Shown here in pieces: positions 10,763 through 19,398 of a DNA stretch of 21,040 nucleotides (positions are counted from its first letter, which is position 1; every line of letters begins with the position of its first letter). The DNA lies in the IMG/VR virus record IMGVR_UViG_3300045967_000229, positions 1-21,040 of that record; one strand, written 5' to 3'. Position numbers and translations under genes: made by a program. This DNA is from a virus. The notes under the pieces are model-generated. The model was not told the DNA's origin and did not search any database. It saw nothing but the letters and a program-made list of their open reading frames with translations.

Positions 10763-13451
10763 GGGGCATCTTCGCTATCCAGCCGTTGACACCGCTGATG
10801 GTGTTGCCCTCGAAGCTGGTGCCGTCAGCCGCGCCGCAGGCCCACAGGCACGGTCCCATCATCTCCATCCCGATAACCTGGCTGCCCGCGTTGCCGCCGG
10901 TCGTGGTGAACTCGCGCCGGTCCAAGCGTTCGCCGAACTCGGGGTCGAGTTTGTAGATGACGCCCGTGCTGCCGTCCGTCCAGTCCGCCGGCCCTTCGTA
11001 GCCGCAGACGAAGACGGCATCGGCGAAGGCGAGGACGGTCTGCCCGATGCCGGTGGCGCTGCCCCACGACGCCCGTGACGGCCAGCGGTAGTCGTACAGG
11101 GCGTTGAGATCCAAGTCCCATAGCTCCGTGCCGTCGCTGTCGTACCGGGTCAGCACATTGCCCTGCAGCAGATAGATGGTGTAGTCGTCGGCGACGGCCC
11201 AGTCCTGAATGTCGACGTAGAAGCCGTCCATTGTCACCGAGTCCTCTAGGCCCGGCGTCCGCGAGTAACGTTCCAGCACGGCGTTGTCGCTGTTGTTCCA
11301 GTCGCCCTGGTCGAGAAAGACGTGCTGGCGGTTCGGCGTCGGGCGCAGGTTGTAGGACTCGCGGGTGAGGGTCGCCTCGGCCTCCTCGGTGCCGTCCGTC
11401 ATGTCGCGCCGTTCCAGCGTGGCCCCGCCGATGATGTCGAGGCGTGAGATTTCTACGGTGTAGGCGGTGGCGCAGTAGATCGAGAAGCCGTCCGTCCACG
11501 AGCCGGCGCCCGACTCGTCGCCCGACTCGGCCTCTACGTCCCACGTCGACGGCTCGCTGCCGGCGCTGGCCCAGATGCGGGCGCGCGAGTAGCCGCCCAC
11601 GGCAGAGGGCACGCGCTCCCAGCGTACCGAGTAGTTGGTGGCGGTGGTCAGGGTGACGGCGGCCGACTGCTGAACGTCGGTGTCCGTTTGAATTTCCAGA
11701 ATGAACTTGCCATCGCTCGCGCGCTGATTGATCGAGAAGTAGGTGTCCTCGGCGTCGAGCTGGTAGCTGAACTGGCAGATACGGTCAGCGTTGGAGCCGA
11801 AGGTAAAGCGCAGGTCGGTCAGCAGCAGCGTGCAGGCGTTTCCCTGGTCCCACGGCTTGCCCGAACCTCGCAGCGTTTTCTCGCCATCCGTGCCGCCGAC
11901 GTACTCGAAGTTGGCCGAGTCGGCGCGGATGGTGGCGCCACCGCTGACTGCTCCGGCGTCGTTATCGGCGATGTTGTTCGGACCCTTCCATGCCTCGCCG
12001 GTATCGGTCGTGCCGAGTTCGGGGCTGGTCGTGGTCCGGGTGAAAGTGTCTGTGACGAGGGCCTGCGTGAAGTTGACCAGCCACGCCTTGCGGATGTCCA
12101 TGACCTTGCCAGCGGTGATGGCCGCCGAGATGGTCCAGCGGTCATCGCCGAAGGCGCCCACCGTGCCGACGTACAGCGCCGCGTCGCCGTTCATCAGCGC
12201 CTCGTAGACCGGCTCGTGGTCGATGTAGTTCAGGTCGTGGTTACCGGGCGTGGCCTCCGCGACGAGGGTGACGCTGCAGTCGTACTTAGCCAGGTCGGCG
12301 CCATCGAACGCGAACATATGGCCGCGCCCTTCGGCCAGGCTGATGTTCTCGTCCATGCCCGAGGGCAGGATGGCGACGGTGCGCGTGCAGTCGGTACAGT
12401 CCTTCACCGTCTGCGTCTGGCGTGACACGTCACGGCGCGGGATGCACGCCAGCCGATCGGAGAAGCGCACGTCGCAGCGGTAGCCCCAGGTGTAGTCGGC
12501 GGCGGATGGCGGGAAGGGCGTGACGGTGGTGCTGTTGATGATGAAGTCCACGCCGGCCGACAGGTCAGCGTGGGCCGGGTCGGTGATGTTGACAGTGGTG
12601 CCCGGCAGCAGGCCGGCGCGGAACGTGACCAGCCGACCCGACTGCGCCACCGCACCGATGCGCTCGAGTTCCACTTCGCCGAGGAAGGTGAGGTCGGCCA
12701 GCAGTTTCGTGTCGTTGGCCTGTAGGCTGCGTGCGCGCTGGCCGCTGGTGGGCTCAGCCGGCACCCAGGCGTTGGTCCCGTCGCCCTGCACCCACACGGC
12801 GTCGATGTCGGCGTCGGTTCGGTCGTAGTCGAGGTTGAAGTCGCGGAACGAGTAGGAGTCCGGCGCTGACGGCGCATCCACGTCGAGGTCGAACGCGGCT
12901 GGGATGTTCAGGTCGGCGTTGTAGAACTGCAGTTCCTTGTCGAAGTCGACGTAGAACACCGCCGCCAGCAGGCCCGCCACCTGCGCCAGCGCCTCGCGCC
13001 GGCTCAGGCCGCTGTAGTCGAACGGGCCTACCGTGCCACCGAAGGCAGCCACGCCGCCGGTCGTGATGCCGAAGTCCTCGCCCTGGCTGAATATCCAGGT
13101 GATGCGGTCGTTCGGGTCCTCGGTCGTGTTCCGCGCCGCCGTGATGATCGTGTCGTCCAGCCGCGCCGTGAAGTCGCGGCCCTGGTACTCCCAGAAGGGC
13201 GTGTTGCCCTCGAACTGGGTCAGCGTCTTGACGCTGATGTCCCCCGCGCTGACGGTGACGTAGTTGGTGTTGTCGTCGGCGAACTCGAACTTGTATTCGT
13301 CGCCCTCATCAAAGGCGTCGGCGGTGCAGGAGAAGACGGCCGTCGCCAGCTCGCACGGCTGCTGATTGGTCAGCGACACCGTTTCGAGCATCACGTCGCC
13401 GGTCTTGTTGGCGTTGGCCTGCGTGACGTTGATGACCCGCCAGACGCCCAC
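10755..13451 (-). CDS. Tail hub fused to LamG-like and propeller-like modules (898 aa)
   Basis: A GTG at 13451 directly follows the tape-measure stop, with AGGTAG upstream. Residues about 1-335 look like a baseplate hub/Tal: after a beta region comes SGLSRREALAQVAGLLAAVF, then YVDFDKELQFYNADLNIP. Residues 350-460 include a CxxC (DCTDCTRT) and beta strands. Residues 468-675 resemble a concanavalin/LamG sandwich (DTFTRTTTSPELGTTDTG ... YTVEISRLDIIGGATLERRD). From about 700 to the end, repeated WxxDGT-like strands (VLTRYDSDGTELWDLDLN, GVIYKLDPEFGERLDRREF) resemble a beta-propeller. The module order suggests a tail tip that docks to the tail and binds cell-surface carbohydrate. No separate Dit gene is visible between tape measure and hub. 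Confidence 0.75.
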   Translation of the reverse strand: MGVWRVINVTQANANKTGDVMLETVSLTNQQPCELATAVFSCTADAFDEGDEYKFEFADDNTNYVTVSAGDISVKTLTQFEGNTPFWEYQGRDFTARLDDTIITAARNTTEDPNDRITWIFSQGEDFGITTGGVAAFGGTVGPFDYSGLSRREALAQVAGLLAAVFYVDFDKELQFYNADLNIPAAFDLDVDAPSAPDSYSFRDFNLDYDRTDADIDAVWVQGDGTNAWVPAEPTSGQRARSLQANDTKLLADLTFLGEVELERIGAVAQSGRLVTFRAGLLPGTTVNITDPAHADLSAGVDFIINSTTVTPFPPSAADYTWGYRCDVRFSDRLACIPRRDVSRQTQTVKDCTDCTRTVAILPSGMDENISLAEGRGHMFAFDGADLAKYDCSVTLVAEATPGNHDLNYIDHEPVYEALMNGDAALYVGTVGAFGDDRWTISAAITAGKVMDIRKAWLVNFTQALVTDTFTRTTTSPELGTTDTGEAWKGPNNIADNDAGAVSGGATIRADSANFEYVGGTDGEKTLRGSGKPWDQGNACTLLLTDLRFTFGSNADRICQFSYQLDAEDTYFSINQRASDGKFILEIQTDTDVQQSAAVTLTTATNYSVRWERVPSAVGGYSRARIWASAGSEPSTWDVEAESGDESGAGSWTDGFSIYCATAYTVEISRLDIIGGATLERRDMTDGTEEAEATLTRESYNLRPTPNRQHVFLDQGDWNNSDNAVLERYSRTPGLEDSVTMDGFYVDIQDWAVADDYTIYLLQGNVLTRYDSDGTELWDLDLNALYDYRWPSRASWGSATGIGQTVLAFADAVFVCGYEGPADWTDGSTGVIYKLDPEFGERLDRREFTTTGGNAGSQVIGMEMMGPCLWACGAADGTSFEGNTISGVNGWIAKMPRG

Positions 13452-15110
13452 CTAGCGCGCTACCTGCCAGCCCGCGCCTCTCACACCCTGGCGCACGGCC
13501 TGCTCAATGTCAGCGTGCAGCGCACGCAGGCCGGCGGGGCCCATGTAGCTGCCGTTGATGTTGATCGTGATCCCGCCGCCACCCCATGCCGAGGGCGAAG
13601 CCGTGGGCACGGATGGCAGGATGCGCCCGTTCTGATTGGGCACGAATAGCTCGGGCTGCTTCTCACCGACGATGTACGACTGACCGGCCTGGACCGGCCC
13701 GCCATGCTGGCGGTTGCCGCCGCTGGTCGGGCCGGGGTTGGCGATGTTCCGCAGGATGCGATCCAAGGAAGCGCGCCGCAGTCGGTCTTTGTAGCCCTCG
13801 ACAAAGGCGTTGGCGGCGATCTGGCCCCACGTGAACGCCCGACCCGCCAGCAGCTCCCATTGGTCGATGAGGATGTTGCGGGTGGCGATCGCGGCGCCGC
13901 GAAGAGCAGGGTCGCTCGAGTTGAGCCCCTCAGCGAGCATGGCGCCTGTCAGTTCACCCGCGATGCGTGCGAGCTCGGCCTGACGCTCCTCCTCGTGGGT
14001 CATGATGTATGTCAAGTCCTTCATCGCGTCCTCGACGAAGTCCTTGTTGCCCTCGATGGCATCAGCCACGGTGCCCGGCAGGTTCGCCCCCTCGCGCTCA
14101 GCCTGTGCCGTCGCCTTCTCGAGCTCGTCCGTGATGCCTTGCCAAAGTTTCTCCGACGCGGCGCGGATTTCCGGCGCGGTGTTGACGATTTTTTCCTTCG
14201 TGTGGTCGAGCCCGTCGTCTATGTTGGTGACCCAGTGCCGGCGGAAGTAGTCGGTATCGTCGGCGGTGTCCACCAACGTCTCGCCGACCGCCTTCAGGCC
14301 GTCGCGCATGTTCGCCATCGGCTCGGTGTTGGTGGTCTTCTGATGCAGCAGTTCGAGCGCGTCAAACGCGCCCATCGTGACGGTCACGCCCTCGGCCAGC
14401 GCCTCGTTGAACTTCAGTTGTGCCGGGGCGAGTTTCGCGCCGACGATCTCCTGCTGCTCGTCCAGCTTGGCGTTCGTCTTGTCCAGTTGGCCCGCGTAGG
14501 TCTGCGAGTAGGCGATGGCCTGCCCAGTCGCCACTTTCTGCACTTCCGCCAGTGCTTCCTCGCTGCTGGCGAACTCCTTGACCTCGATGCCAAGCTCACC
14601 CAGCAGCCGGTAGCGCCCGCCTTCGACCTTGATGAGCGCGGTGGAGGCCGCCTCGAGGCTGATGCCCTTGAGCCGCGCGAGGTCTTGCGCGGTGTGCATG
14701 ATCTTGAGCGCCGACGTGACATCGCCCGTGGCGGCGACCACGCGCGCCAGACTCAGCTCAAACTCGTCATCCTGAAAGCCGAGTTCGCGCGTCTTGTCGG
14801 TGGCTTCCTTGATTTCGGTCGAGTAGCCCTGCCATCCCGTGACGTTGGCGTCGAGCGAGGTCGTGAGCTTGGCGGTGGCGACCTCCTGCTCCTTGAACGC
14901 CTCGATTGAGTCGCCCATGAAGTCGGTGACGGCGCCGGAGGCCCGACCGATCAGCCCGATGGTGCTGATGCCGAAGGCTGCGCCGAGGCCGACCTGGAAG
15001 CCGCTGAGCTGGCCCTTGGCACTCTGGGCCGCCGTGCCGATGCCCTTGATGTCGGCTGCGGTCTGCTTGGCGTTCGGCGCGGACGTGCGGATGGTGACGC
15101 TGTTAGCCAT
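13452..15110 (-). CDS. Tail tape measure protein
   Basis: The 552-aa product begins at an ATG sharing a base with the upstream stop (TGATG). It has a hydrophobic N-terminal stretch (GLGAAFGISTIGLIGRASG, about 40-58), a long helical region (TSLDANVTGWQGYSTEIKEA, then LEEVQK-like and KATAQAEREGANLP), and the typical tape measure end HGGPVQAGQSYIVGEKQPELFVP. Tape measures fix tail length; at about 1.5 angstrom per residue this predicts a tail of roughly 80 nm. It is short for a siphophage and shows no lytic domain. It follows the chaperone candidate and precedes the hub gene, the normal order. Confidence 0.9.
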   Translation of the reverse strand: MANSVTIRTSAPNAKQTAADIKGIGTAAQSAKGQLSGFQVGLGAAFGISTIGLIGRASGAVTDFMGDSIEAFKEQEVATAKLTTSLDANVTGWQGYSTEIKEATDKTRELGFQDDEFELSLARVVAATGDVTSALKIMHTAQDLARLKGISLEAASTALIKVEGGRYRLLGELGIEVKEFASSEEALAEVQKVATGQAIAYSQTYAGQLDKTNAKLDEQQEIVGAKLAPAQLKFNEALAEGVTVTMGAFDALELLHQKTTNTEPMANMRDGLKAVGETLVDTADDTDYFRRHWVTNIDDGLDHTKEKIVNTAPEIRAASEKLWQGITDELEKATAQAEREGANLPGTVADAIEGNKDFVEDAMKDLTYIMTHEEERQAELARIAGELTGAMLAEGLNSSDPALRGAAIATRNILIDQWELLAGRAFTWGQIAANAFVEGYKDRLRRASLDRILRNIANPGPTSGGNRQHGGPVQAGQSYIVGEKQPELFVPNQNGRILPSVPTASPSAWGGGGITININGSYMGPAGLRALHADIEQAVRQGVRGAGWQVAR

Positions 15111-15559
15111 CAGGCAGCCTTCTTCGCCGCGCGCAGGCGGCGCTTGATTTCACGGTTGGCGGGGCCCGGCGGGATGAGCGCGTCCACGGCGGTCGGCGCA
15201 TCCGACTCCACGACGTGCAGCCCTGCGATGGCCTCGCGCTCAGGCTTGGCGTTGAGCGTCTGCAGCCACTGGCCGATGATGCTGTCCACCAGCGGCAGCG
15301 GCAGGCGGGTCATGCCGGCCGCGGTGGCCGGGATCGGCCCGCGGTGGTCGGCGATGTCCCACGAGGGCAGCGCCTCAGCCACGAAGGTCGTGTAGAGGGC
15401 GTTCAGTGCCCGGCGTTCGTCCTCTGCCTTGGTGGCTGCCATGAACGCCGCCCAGTACGACTTACACTCGTCGGCGATGTGCCAGGAATGCAGTGGCTCG
15501 ACCTCGACGCTGGGGCCATCGAGGTCGAGCGTGGTGCGGTCACCGGGCAGCCGCCACAT
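15110..15559 (-). CDS. Tail assembly chaperone candidate
   Basis: The 149-aa product lies between the tail tube genes and the tape measure, the position of tail assembly chaperones. It begins MWRLPGDRTTLDLDGPSVEV, contains ALNALYTTFVAEALPSWDIA and LVDSIIGQWLQTL, and ends in a basic helix (REIKRRLRAAKKAA). The chaperone coats the tape measure during assembly. Many phages make a longer form by a frameshift, but no second frame or clear slippery run is visible; the alternative frame runs into the tape measure itself. The start has no clear ribosome site. Confidence 0.6.
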   Translation of the reverse strand: MWRLPGDRTTLDLDGPSVEVEPLHSWHIADECKSYWAAFMAATKAEDERRALNALYTTFVAEALPSWDIADHRGPIPATAAGMTRLPLPLVDSIIGQWLQTLNAKPEREAIAGLHVVESDAPTAVDALIPPGPANREIKRRLRAAKKAA

Positions 15560-15568
15560 CGGCGGCGC

Positions 15569-15946
15569 TTACGTCCAGGCGGCGGCGGTGCCGGAGTTCA
15601 GGTTGAAGTTGACGCTCCACGTGAGCGAGCCGTCCTGCGCGCGACTGACGGCGTAGTTGGTCGTGTTGACCGTGGCCGTGAGGGTGGCGCCGGGGTAGCC
15701 GATGACGAGCGACTTCGACCCGGGCGTCTTGAGCGTGGCGTGGCTCATGCTGGCGGCGGTATTGAACACGCCGCTCATCGTTCCGCTGTAGTCGGCCAGC
15801 AGCAGGATGCGCTCCATTGCGCTTTTGTCCAGGCCGGTCACGTCCTGCTCGCCGTAGGGCGTGTCGATGTTGATGCTGGTCACGTCGTTGGTGATGACGT
15901 TCCCCGCGACGGTGATTGCGGTCGGTAGACCGCTGACCTTGGCCAT
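15569..15946 (-). CDS. Tail tube paralog, short form (125 aa)
   Basis: The ATG has AAGGA about seven bases upstream. The product has the tail tube pattern with the blocks EQDVTGLDKSAMERILLLAD, VFNTAASMSHATLKT, SLVIGYPGA and AVSRAQDGSLTWSVNFNLNS. The same blocks occur in the preceding 248-aa protein (EQDVTGINKSAVERILTLRD, FWNTATDQAVLTLQT, ITRAQDGSL), so the two genes descend from a duplication. This copy lacks the C-terminal extension. It may form an alternative or minor ring of the tail, or a joint to the tail tip. The duplication is unusual for siphophages. Confidence 0.8.
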   Translation of the reverse strand: MAKVSGLPTAITVAGNVITNDVTSINIDTPYGEQDVTGLDKSAMERILLLADYSGTMSGVFNTAASMSHATLKTPGSKSLVIGYPGATLTATVNTTNYAVSRAQDGSLTWSVNFNLNSGTAAAWT

Positions 15947-15959
15947 TGCTCGATCCTTT

Positions 15960-16706
15960 CTACGCTACGACTGATTCGGTGTAGCGGACGAAGTTCACCG
16001 CCGCTACGAGGTCCGTGTAAGTGCCGTCGACCTCGATGCGCACGTAGCGCCGGATGGTCGCGGTGGCCGATGTCTGGATGCGTTCGCTGGTGGCGGCCGT
16101 CACCGACGTGAACGCGCCGCCGGTTATGGCCGCGAACGCGATGTTGTTGGCCGAGTCCTGCACGGTCACGGTCGGCTCGCCCGAGCCAAGGGAGAAGACG
16201 TGCAGATAGGCGGCCATGCCGAACAGCGTCGACACGGCGCCCAGGTCGATGGCGGTCGTGTCGAGCGTGCCTGACGCGAACGTCTCCTTGCCGGTGGTCA
16301 GCATCTCGCCCCACTCGAGGCCCATGCCCAGGCCGTTCGCCTTCACGTCGTTCGTGGCCGCCAGCGAGCCATCCTGCGCGCGGGTGATGGGGTAGTTGAT
16401 CTGCTTGCCCTGTATCGACGCGGCGGCGTCACCGAGCGACGAGCTGAGCATCAGCGTGCAGATGCGATCCGTGCGCGGCATCGTCTGGAGCGTGAGCACT
16501 GCCTGGTCGGTGGCGGTGTTCCAGAAGGAGGCGAAGCTCATCGTGCCGTCGCGCAGCGTCAGGATGCGCTCAACCGCGGACTTGTTGATGCCGGTGACGT
16601 CCTGCTCATTGCGCATCGTTTCGGCGCTGGTGATGGCGCCGACGTCGCCGGACAGGTCGATCTCGTCTACGAAGAATGAGGCACCGATACCCGATCGCTT
16701 AGCCAT
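15960..16706 (-). CDS. Major tail tube protein with C-terminal domain (248 aa)
   Basis: The ATG has GAGG about seven bases upstream. The first half (about residues 1-120) is a tube core containing EQDVTGINKSAVERILTLRD and ITRAQDGSLAATNDVKANG. The second half (about 120-248) is an added beta domain: FGMAAYLHVFSLGSGEPTVT, then VQDSANNIAFAAITGGAFTS, then ATIRRYVRIEVDGTYTDL. Such domains decorate the outside of siphophage tails and may bind carbohydrate. The gene is followed directly by a shorter paralog. The position before the chaperone and tape measure is normal for the tube gene. Confidence 0.85.
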   Translation of the reverse strand: MAKRSGIGASFFVDEIDLSGDVGAITSAETMRNEQDVTGINKSAVERILTLRDGTMSFASFWNTATDQAVLTLQTMPRTDRICTLMLSSSLGDAAASIQGKQINYPITRAQDGSLAATNDVKANGLGMGLEWGEMLTTGKETFASGTLDTTAIDLGAVSTLFGMAAYLHVFSLGSGEPTVTVQDSANNIAFAAITGGAFTSVTAATSERIQTSATATIRRYVRIEVDGTYTDLVAAVNFVRYTESVVA

Positions 16707-16714
16707 GCCTTACC

Positions 16715-17170
16715 TCAGGGTGCGTAGGTGTAGTCATCGAGGTCCAGCCCGATTTCCCAATCGAGCACGGCGTATTTCGTCTGCCCGACGAGCTGGAGTC
16801 CGGCCGGCGCGGGCAGCATCTTGAGCGCGGTGCAGCCACCGCCGAGCGTGAAGTCGCCGTCGACGCGCGTGCGGAACGACGCCGCGAACGCGCCCATCTG
16901 GATTTGCATGGTCCGCGTGTCCGAGGCGGCATCGGTCGGCTCGGGCCACATCGCCCGCACCACGATCGTCTGGGCGACGTGCTGGCTGTTGAGCGAGCCT
17001 TCGCCGAAGTAGACCGAGTCCCGCTCACCGTCGTAGAACACGCGCACCGACCGGCCCTTGGCGACCGGGAAGCCCACGGCCACGTCAACGAAAGTGCCGG
17101 TGGCGTCGGCCGTGCCGGCGGCAGCGAGGGCATGAACCTGTAGGGCGTCCAGGCAGGCAGTCAGGGTCAT
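16715..17170 (-). CDS. Tail terminator-like protein
   Basis: The ATG at 17170 overlaps the upstream stop by ATGA. The 151-aa product is mixed alpha/beta: MTLTACLDALQVHALAAAGT at the N-terminus, a beta region (GRSVRVFYDGERDSVYFGEG, VAQTIVVRAMWPEP) and an end with AVLDWEIGLDLDDYTYAP. Strands with an acidic end, the length and the position just before the tail tube fit the tail terminator family (lambda gpU/HK97 type) that caps the tube. Direct motif support is weak, so the role depends mainly on gene order. Confidence 0.6.
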   Translation of the reverse strand: MTLTACLDALQVHALAAAGTADATGTFVDVAVGFPVAKGRSVRVFYDGERDSVYFGEGSLNSQHVAQTIVVRAMWPEPTDAASDTRTMQIQMGAFAASFRTRVDGDFTLGGGCTALKMLPAPAGLQLVGQTKYAVLDWEIGLDLDDYTYAP

Positions 17171-17586
17171 TCCAGGCCCTCGGTGAGGTTGGCCCGCAAT
17201 ACGGCGCGGGCTGCGCGTAGCTGGCGGGTCACTCGGCTGATGGCGCGCGTGCGGCGCTCAACCGACGAGGCGGCGGCCATCAGCGAGATTGCCTGCCGCT
17301 GGTCGAGGCCGGCCCTGTTGACACTGACCACGGCGGCGGTCATCCACTCCTTGCCGGTCAGCGATTCGGTGCGCCCGACGACATGGTCGGCAACGCGATC
17401 GCCGGTCCCGCTGACGAGAGCGCGCCGCGTGGCGCCGGTCAGCAGACCCTCCTCGGCCGCCGGTTCGCCTTCCTCGGCTATGCCCTCCATCATCTTGCGG
17501 ACGTTCTCGAGCAGCGTCTTGTCGATGTCGGCCTTGAAGAACGGGCCGGAGAAGTCCACGTCAACCGATGAGCGCATGGATGCCAC
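17167..17586 (-). CDS. HK97 gp10-like neck protein candidate
   Basis: A GTG at 17586 has GAGG about eight bases upstream; an ATG three codons in is an alternative. The 139-aa product begins SVDVDFSGPFFKADIDKTLL and continues ENVRKMMEGIAEEGEPAAEE, the GPFF-helix start typical of gp10-like head-tail joining proteins. A long basic C-terminal helix follows (RRTRAISRVTRQLRAARAVL). It lies between the connector and terminator genes, as gp10 homologs do. About 50 bp separate it from the zinc-ribbon/HTH gene. Confidence 0.65.
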   Translation of the reverse strand: MASMRSSVDVDFSGPFFKADIDKTLLENVRKMMEGIAEEGEPAAEEGLLTGATRRALVSGTGDRVADHVVGRTESLTGKEWMTAAVVSVNRAGLDQRQAISLMAAASSVERRTRAISRVTRQLRAARAVLRANLTEGLE

Positions 17587-17638
17587 GGCCTAATCCTCAG
17601 ACCGGCGCATCGGCACTAATAGCGCGCAAAACGGACAT

Positions 17639-17920
17639 TTACTGTCCCGAGTCAGCCAACATCTGCCAACGCCCGAGAGTCCGCGCGCTGATGCCGAGGT
17701 ACTCGGCGAGCTCGGCGTTGGTCGCGTCGGGGTGCTCCTTGCGCGCGATACGGATGCGCTGTCTGACCTGGCTGGCGTCGAGGTTCGGCCGGCCCGCGTC
17801 ACGCGCAGTAAACCCCGGCGGGTCCTGCGCCCGCTGCTGCCAGGGCAGGGCCGGGTCGCGCCCGCAGGTCGAGCACGCGCCCGGTTTTGTTGCCGCACCG
17901 CACCAGCCGCACTCGATCAT
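17639..17920 (-). CDS. Zinc-ribbon plus HTH protein inside the head operon
   Basis: The ATG at 17920 overlaps the connector stop by ATGA. The 93-aa product has a zinc ribbon (C4, C7, C16, C19 in ECGWCGA...ACSTCG), a linker (PPGFTARDAGRP) and an HTH (SQVRQRIRIARKEHPDATNA then ELAEYLGISARTLGRWQMLA). DNA-binding genes are rare between connector and neck genes. It may regulate late genes or have moved in as a cargo gene. A short non-coding gap follows. No catalytic residues are seen. Confidence 0.7.
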   Translation of the reverse strand: MIECGWCGAATKPGACSTCGRDPALPWQQRAQDPPGFTARDAGRPNLDASQVRQRIRIARKEHPDATNAELAEYLGISARTLGRWQMLADSGQ

Positions 17921-18522
17921 CCGAGCACGGGCAGGCTGTATTGCTTGAGCGTCCAGCGGTCACGGCTGTCGAAGAACTGGGCGATGTAGGGCCGGCCCAT
18001 CTCGTCGGTCGCCATGAGCTGCTGCTGGCCGGCCTGGCGCGCGTTCCACACGCGCTGGCCGATGACGAGGGCGAGTTGGGTCACGTCGTCGGGAATGGCC
18101 GCCCAGCCGGTCGTGGCGGTCATGCGCACCGTGCCGTACCCGACCGGGAAGCGGCGTGGCGAGGCGATGTCGGTCAGCACGACCCAGAAGCCGGGGAAGC
18201 CCGGCGTCCGCTCGTGGTCGACCGGCCGCACCACGTAGTGCGTGGTCGTCCAGGCGGTGTAGCTGCCGCCGGTCGAGCTGGCGTACTCGAGCGCGGTGAT
18301 GGCGCGCACGCCGCGCGGGAAGAAGAAGCGGTCGCTGCCGTCGCCGTCGAGGGTGAAGGTCGCCGAACTGACCGGCGCGACGACACGCTGCGTGATGCGC
18401 TCGATTTCGGCGTTGACCCGATCGCAGATCAGGCCGATGAGCGTGTCGTCGTTGCTGTCGGTCTTGCCGATGAGCTGCTTGAGCGATGAGGTTGTGGCGT
18501 AGGCGCCGATGGCCGTGGGCAT
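17917..18522 (-). CDS. Head-tail connector protein (gp6/gp15-like)
   Basis: The 201-aa product begins AYATTSSLKQLIGKTDSNDD and TLIGLICDRVNAEIERITQR, the helical start typical of the gp6-like connector family. Beta-rich sequence follows (VAPVSSATFTLDGDGSDRFF, TTHYVVRPVDHERT) and then a helical end (DDVTQLALVIGQRVWNARQA). These proteins form a ring below the portal that joins the tail. Position after the capsid-region genes is standard. The start ATG has only a weak upstream GAGCTAGGG. Confidence 0.8.
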   Translation of the reverse strand: MPTAIGAYATTSSLKQLIGKTDSNDDTLIGLICDRVNAEIERITQRVVAPVSSATFTLDGDGSDRFFFPRGVRAITALEYASSTGGSYTAWTTTHYVVRPVDHERTPGFPGFWVVLTDIASPRRFPVGYGTVRMTATTGWAAIPDDVTQLALVIGQRVWNARQAGQQQLMATDEMGRPYIAQFFDSRDRWTLKQYSLPVLG

Positions 18523-18526
18523 GGCC

Positions 18527-19132
18527 CTAGCTCATCGCATACGTGGCAGGCACGCCCGGTGTGTGAATGGCCGTCACGTCGTTGGTGCTGGTCGTCGCCA
18601 TCTTGAGCCAGCCGACCCACGGCACGTCGTACAGGTACTCCGTGCCGGCCGCCTGTGATGCCGGGATGGTGAACAGCGTGCCGGCCTTGTCAGAGAGCAC
18701 GATCGCGGCGGCGACGGTGTTGTTGACGACGACCGAATGGAGCAGGCCGGCGCCGACGGCCATGTACGACCCTGCGGCGACGCCGATGACGATGGTGTCC
18801 TCGTTGCCCTCGACGGCGTCGATGATCCACCCTGCGCCGGTTATCGAGGTGATGGACTTGAACACCGAGGTCCCCGTCACCGTCTCGCCGGCAACGGGCG
18901 TCAGCGTTTCGCTCAGGGCGTTGCCGTGCAGGTCCTTGCCGACGACGGCGAGCGTGCCCATCGTGTCGGCCGTGTCGACCGCCGTCACCGTGGCGGTGAC
19001 GAGGAAGCCGCCCTGCCACACCGCCGAGGCGTTGGCGAGCGTGTAGGTGCCGACTTTCATGTCGACCGTCGTCACGAGCCGGTTGGTCACGGCCGCCGTG
19101 GTGGCGGCAATGTTGGTCGCTCGGAAACTCAT
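18527..19132 (-). CDS. Beta-rich structural protein of the head region
   Basis: The ATG overlaps the preceding stop by ATGA. The 201-aa product is Ala/Thr/Val-rich with strand-like repeats (TNRLVTTVDMKVGTYTLANA, VWQGGFLVTATVTAVDTADT, GWIIDAVEGNEDTIVIGVAA) and an end with TEYLYDVPWVGWLKMATTST. Low charge and beta content suggest a virion protein, perhaps a head decoration or fibre. The position between capsid and connector genes supports a head role. No family was recognised. Confidence 0.6.
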   Translation of the reverse strand: MSFRATNIAATTAAVTNRLVTTVDMKVGTYTLANASAVWQGGFLVTATVTAVDTADTMGTLAVVGKDLHGNALSETLTPVAGETVTGTSVFKSITSITGAGWIIDAVEGNEDTIVIGVAAGSYMAVGAGLLHSVVVNNTVAAAIVLSDKAGTLFTIPASQAAGTEYLYDVPWVGWLKMATTSTNDVTAIHTPGVPATYAMS

Positions 19133-19398
19133 CGTTGCCGCCTTTCACCTGGTGCTGCTGTCGCCTGCTCTACGACCGGCCGCGGCAGGCTGTCAGCCTC
19201 GCCGAACATCGCCGGGAAAGCCTTGACGACGGGATGATTGCTCTCGAACATCTGGCCCTTTTGGACTTCGACCTTGCGGCCTTCCTTGACCACCGGGCGC
19301 GGGCCTTTGACATCGCCCTGCTTGTTCTTCGGCGCCGGGCCTAGCTCGTCTTTGGCGAGCCTGCCGACGAATGACTGGAGGGCTACGACTGATGCCAC
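19129..19398 (-). CDS. Small conserved head-region protein (89 aa)
   Basis: A GTG at 19398 has AAGGAG about eight bases upstream. The product begins VASVVALQSFVGRLAKDELG, has a Lys/Pro-rich middle (PAPKNKQGDVKGPRPVVKEG), and contains KGQMFESNHPVVKAFPAMFG. The KGxxxxxxHPxVKxxPxxF motif is found in many small phage proteins near capsid genes; their exact role is unknown. It overlaps the next gene by ATGA. Confidence 0.65.
   Translation of the reverse strand: MASVVALQSFVGRLAKDELGPAPKNKQGDVKGPRPVVKEGRKVEVQKGQMFESNHPVVKAFPAMFGEADSLPRPVVEQATAAPGERRQR

Noticed and set aside
13704-14909. 401-codon plus-strand ORF
   Set aside because: Lies antisense to the tape measure gene, whose protein is recognisable. 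Long antisense frames are expected in G/C-ending codon DNA.
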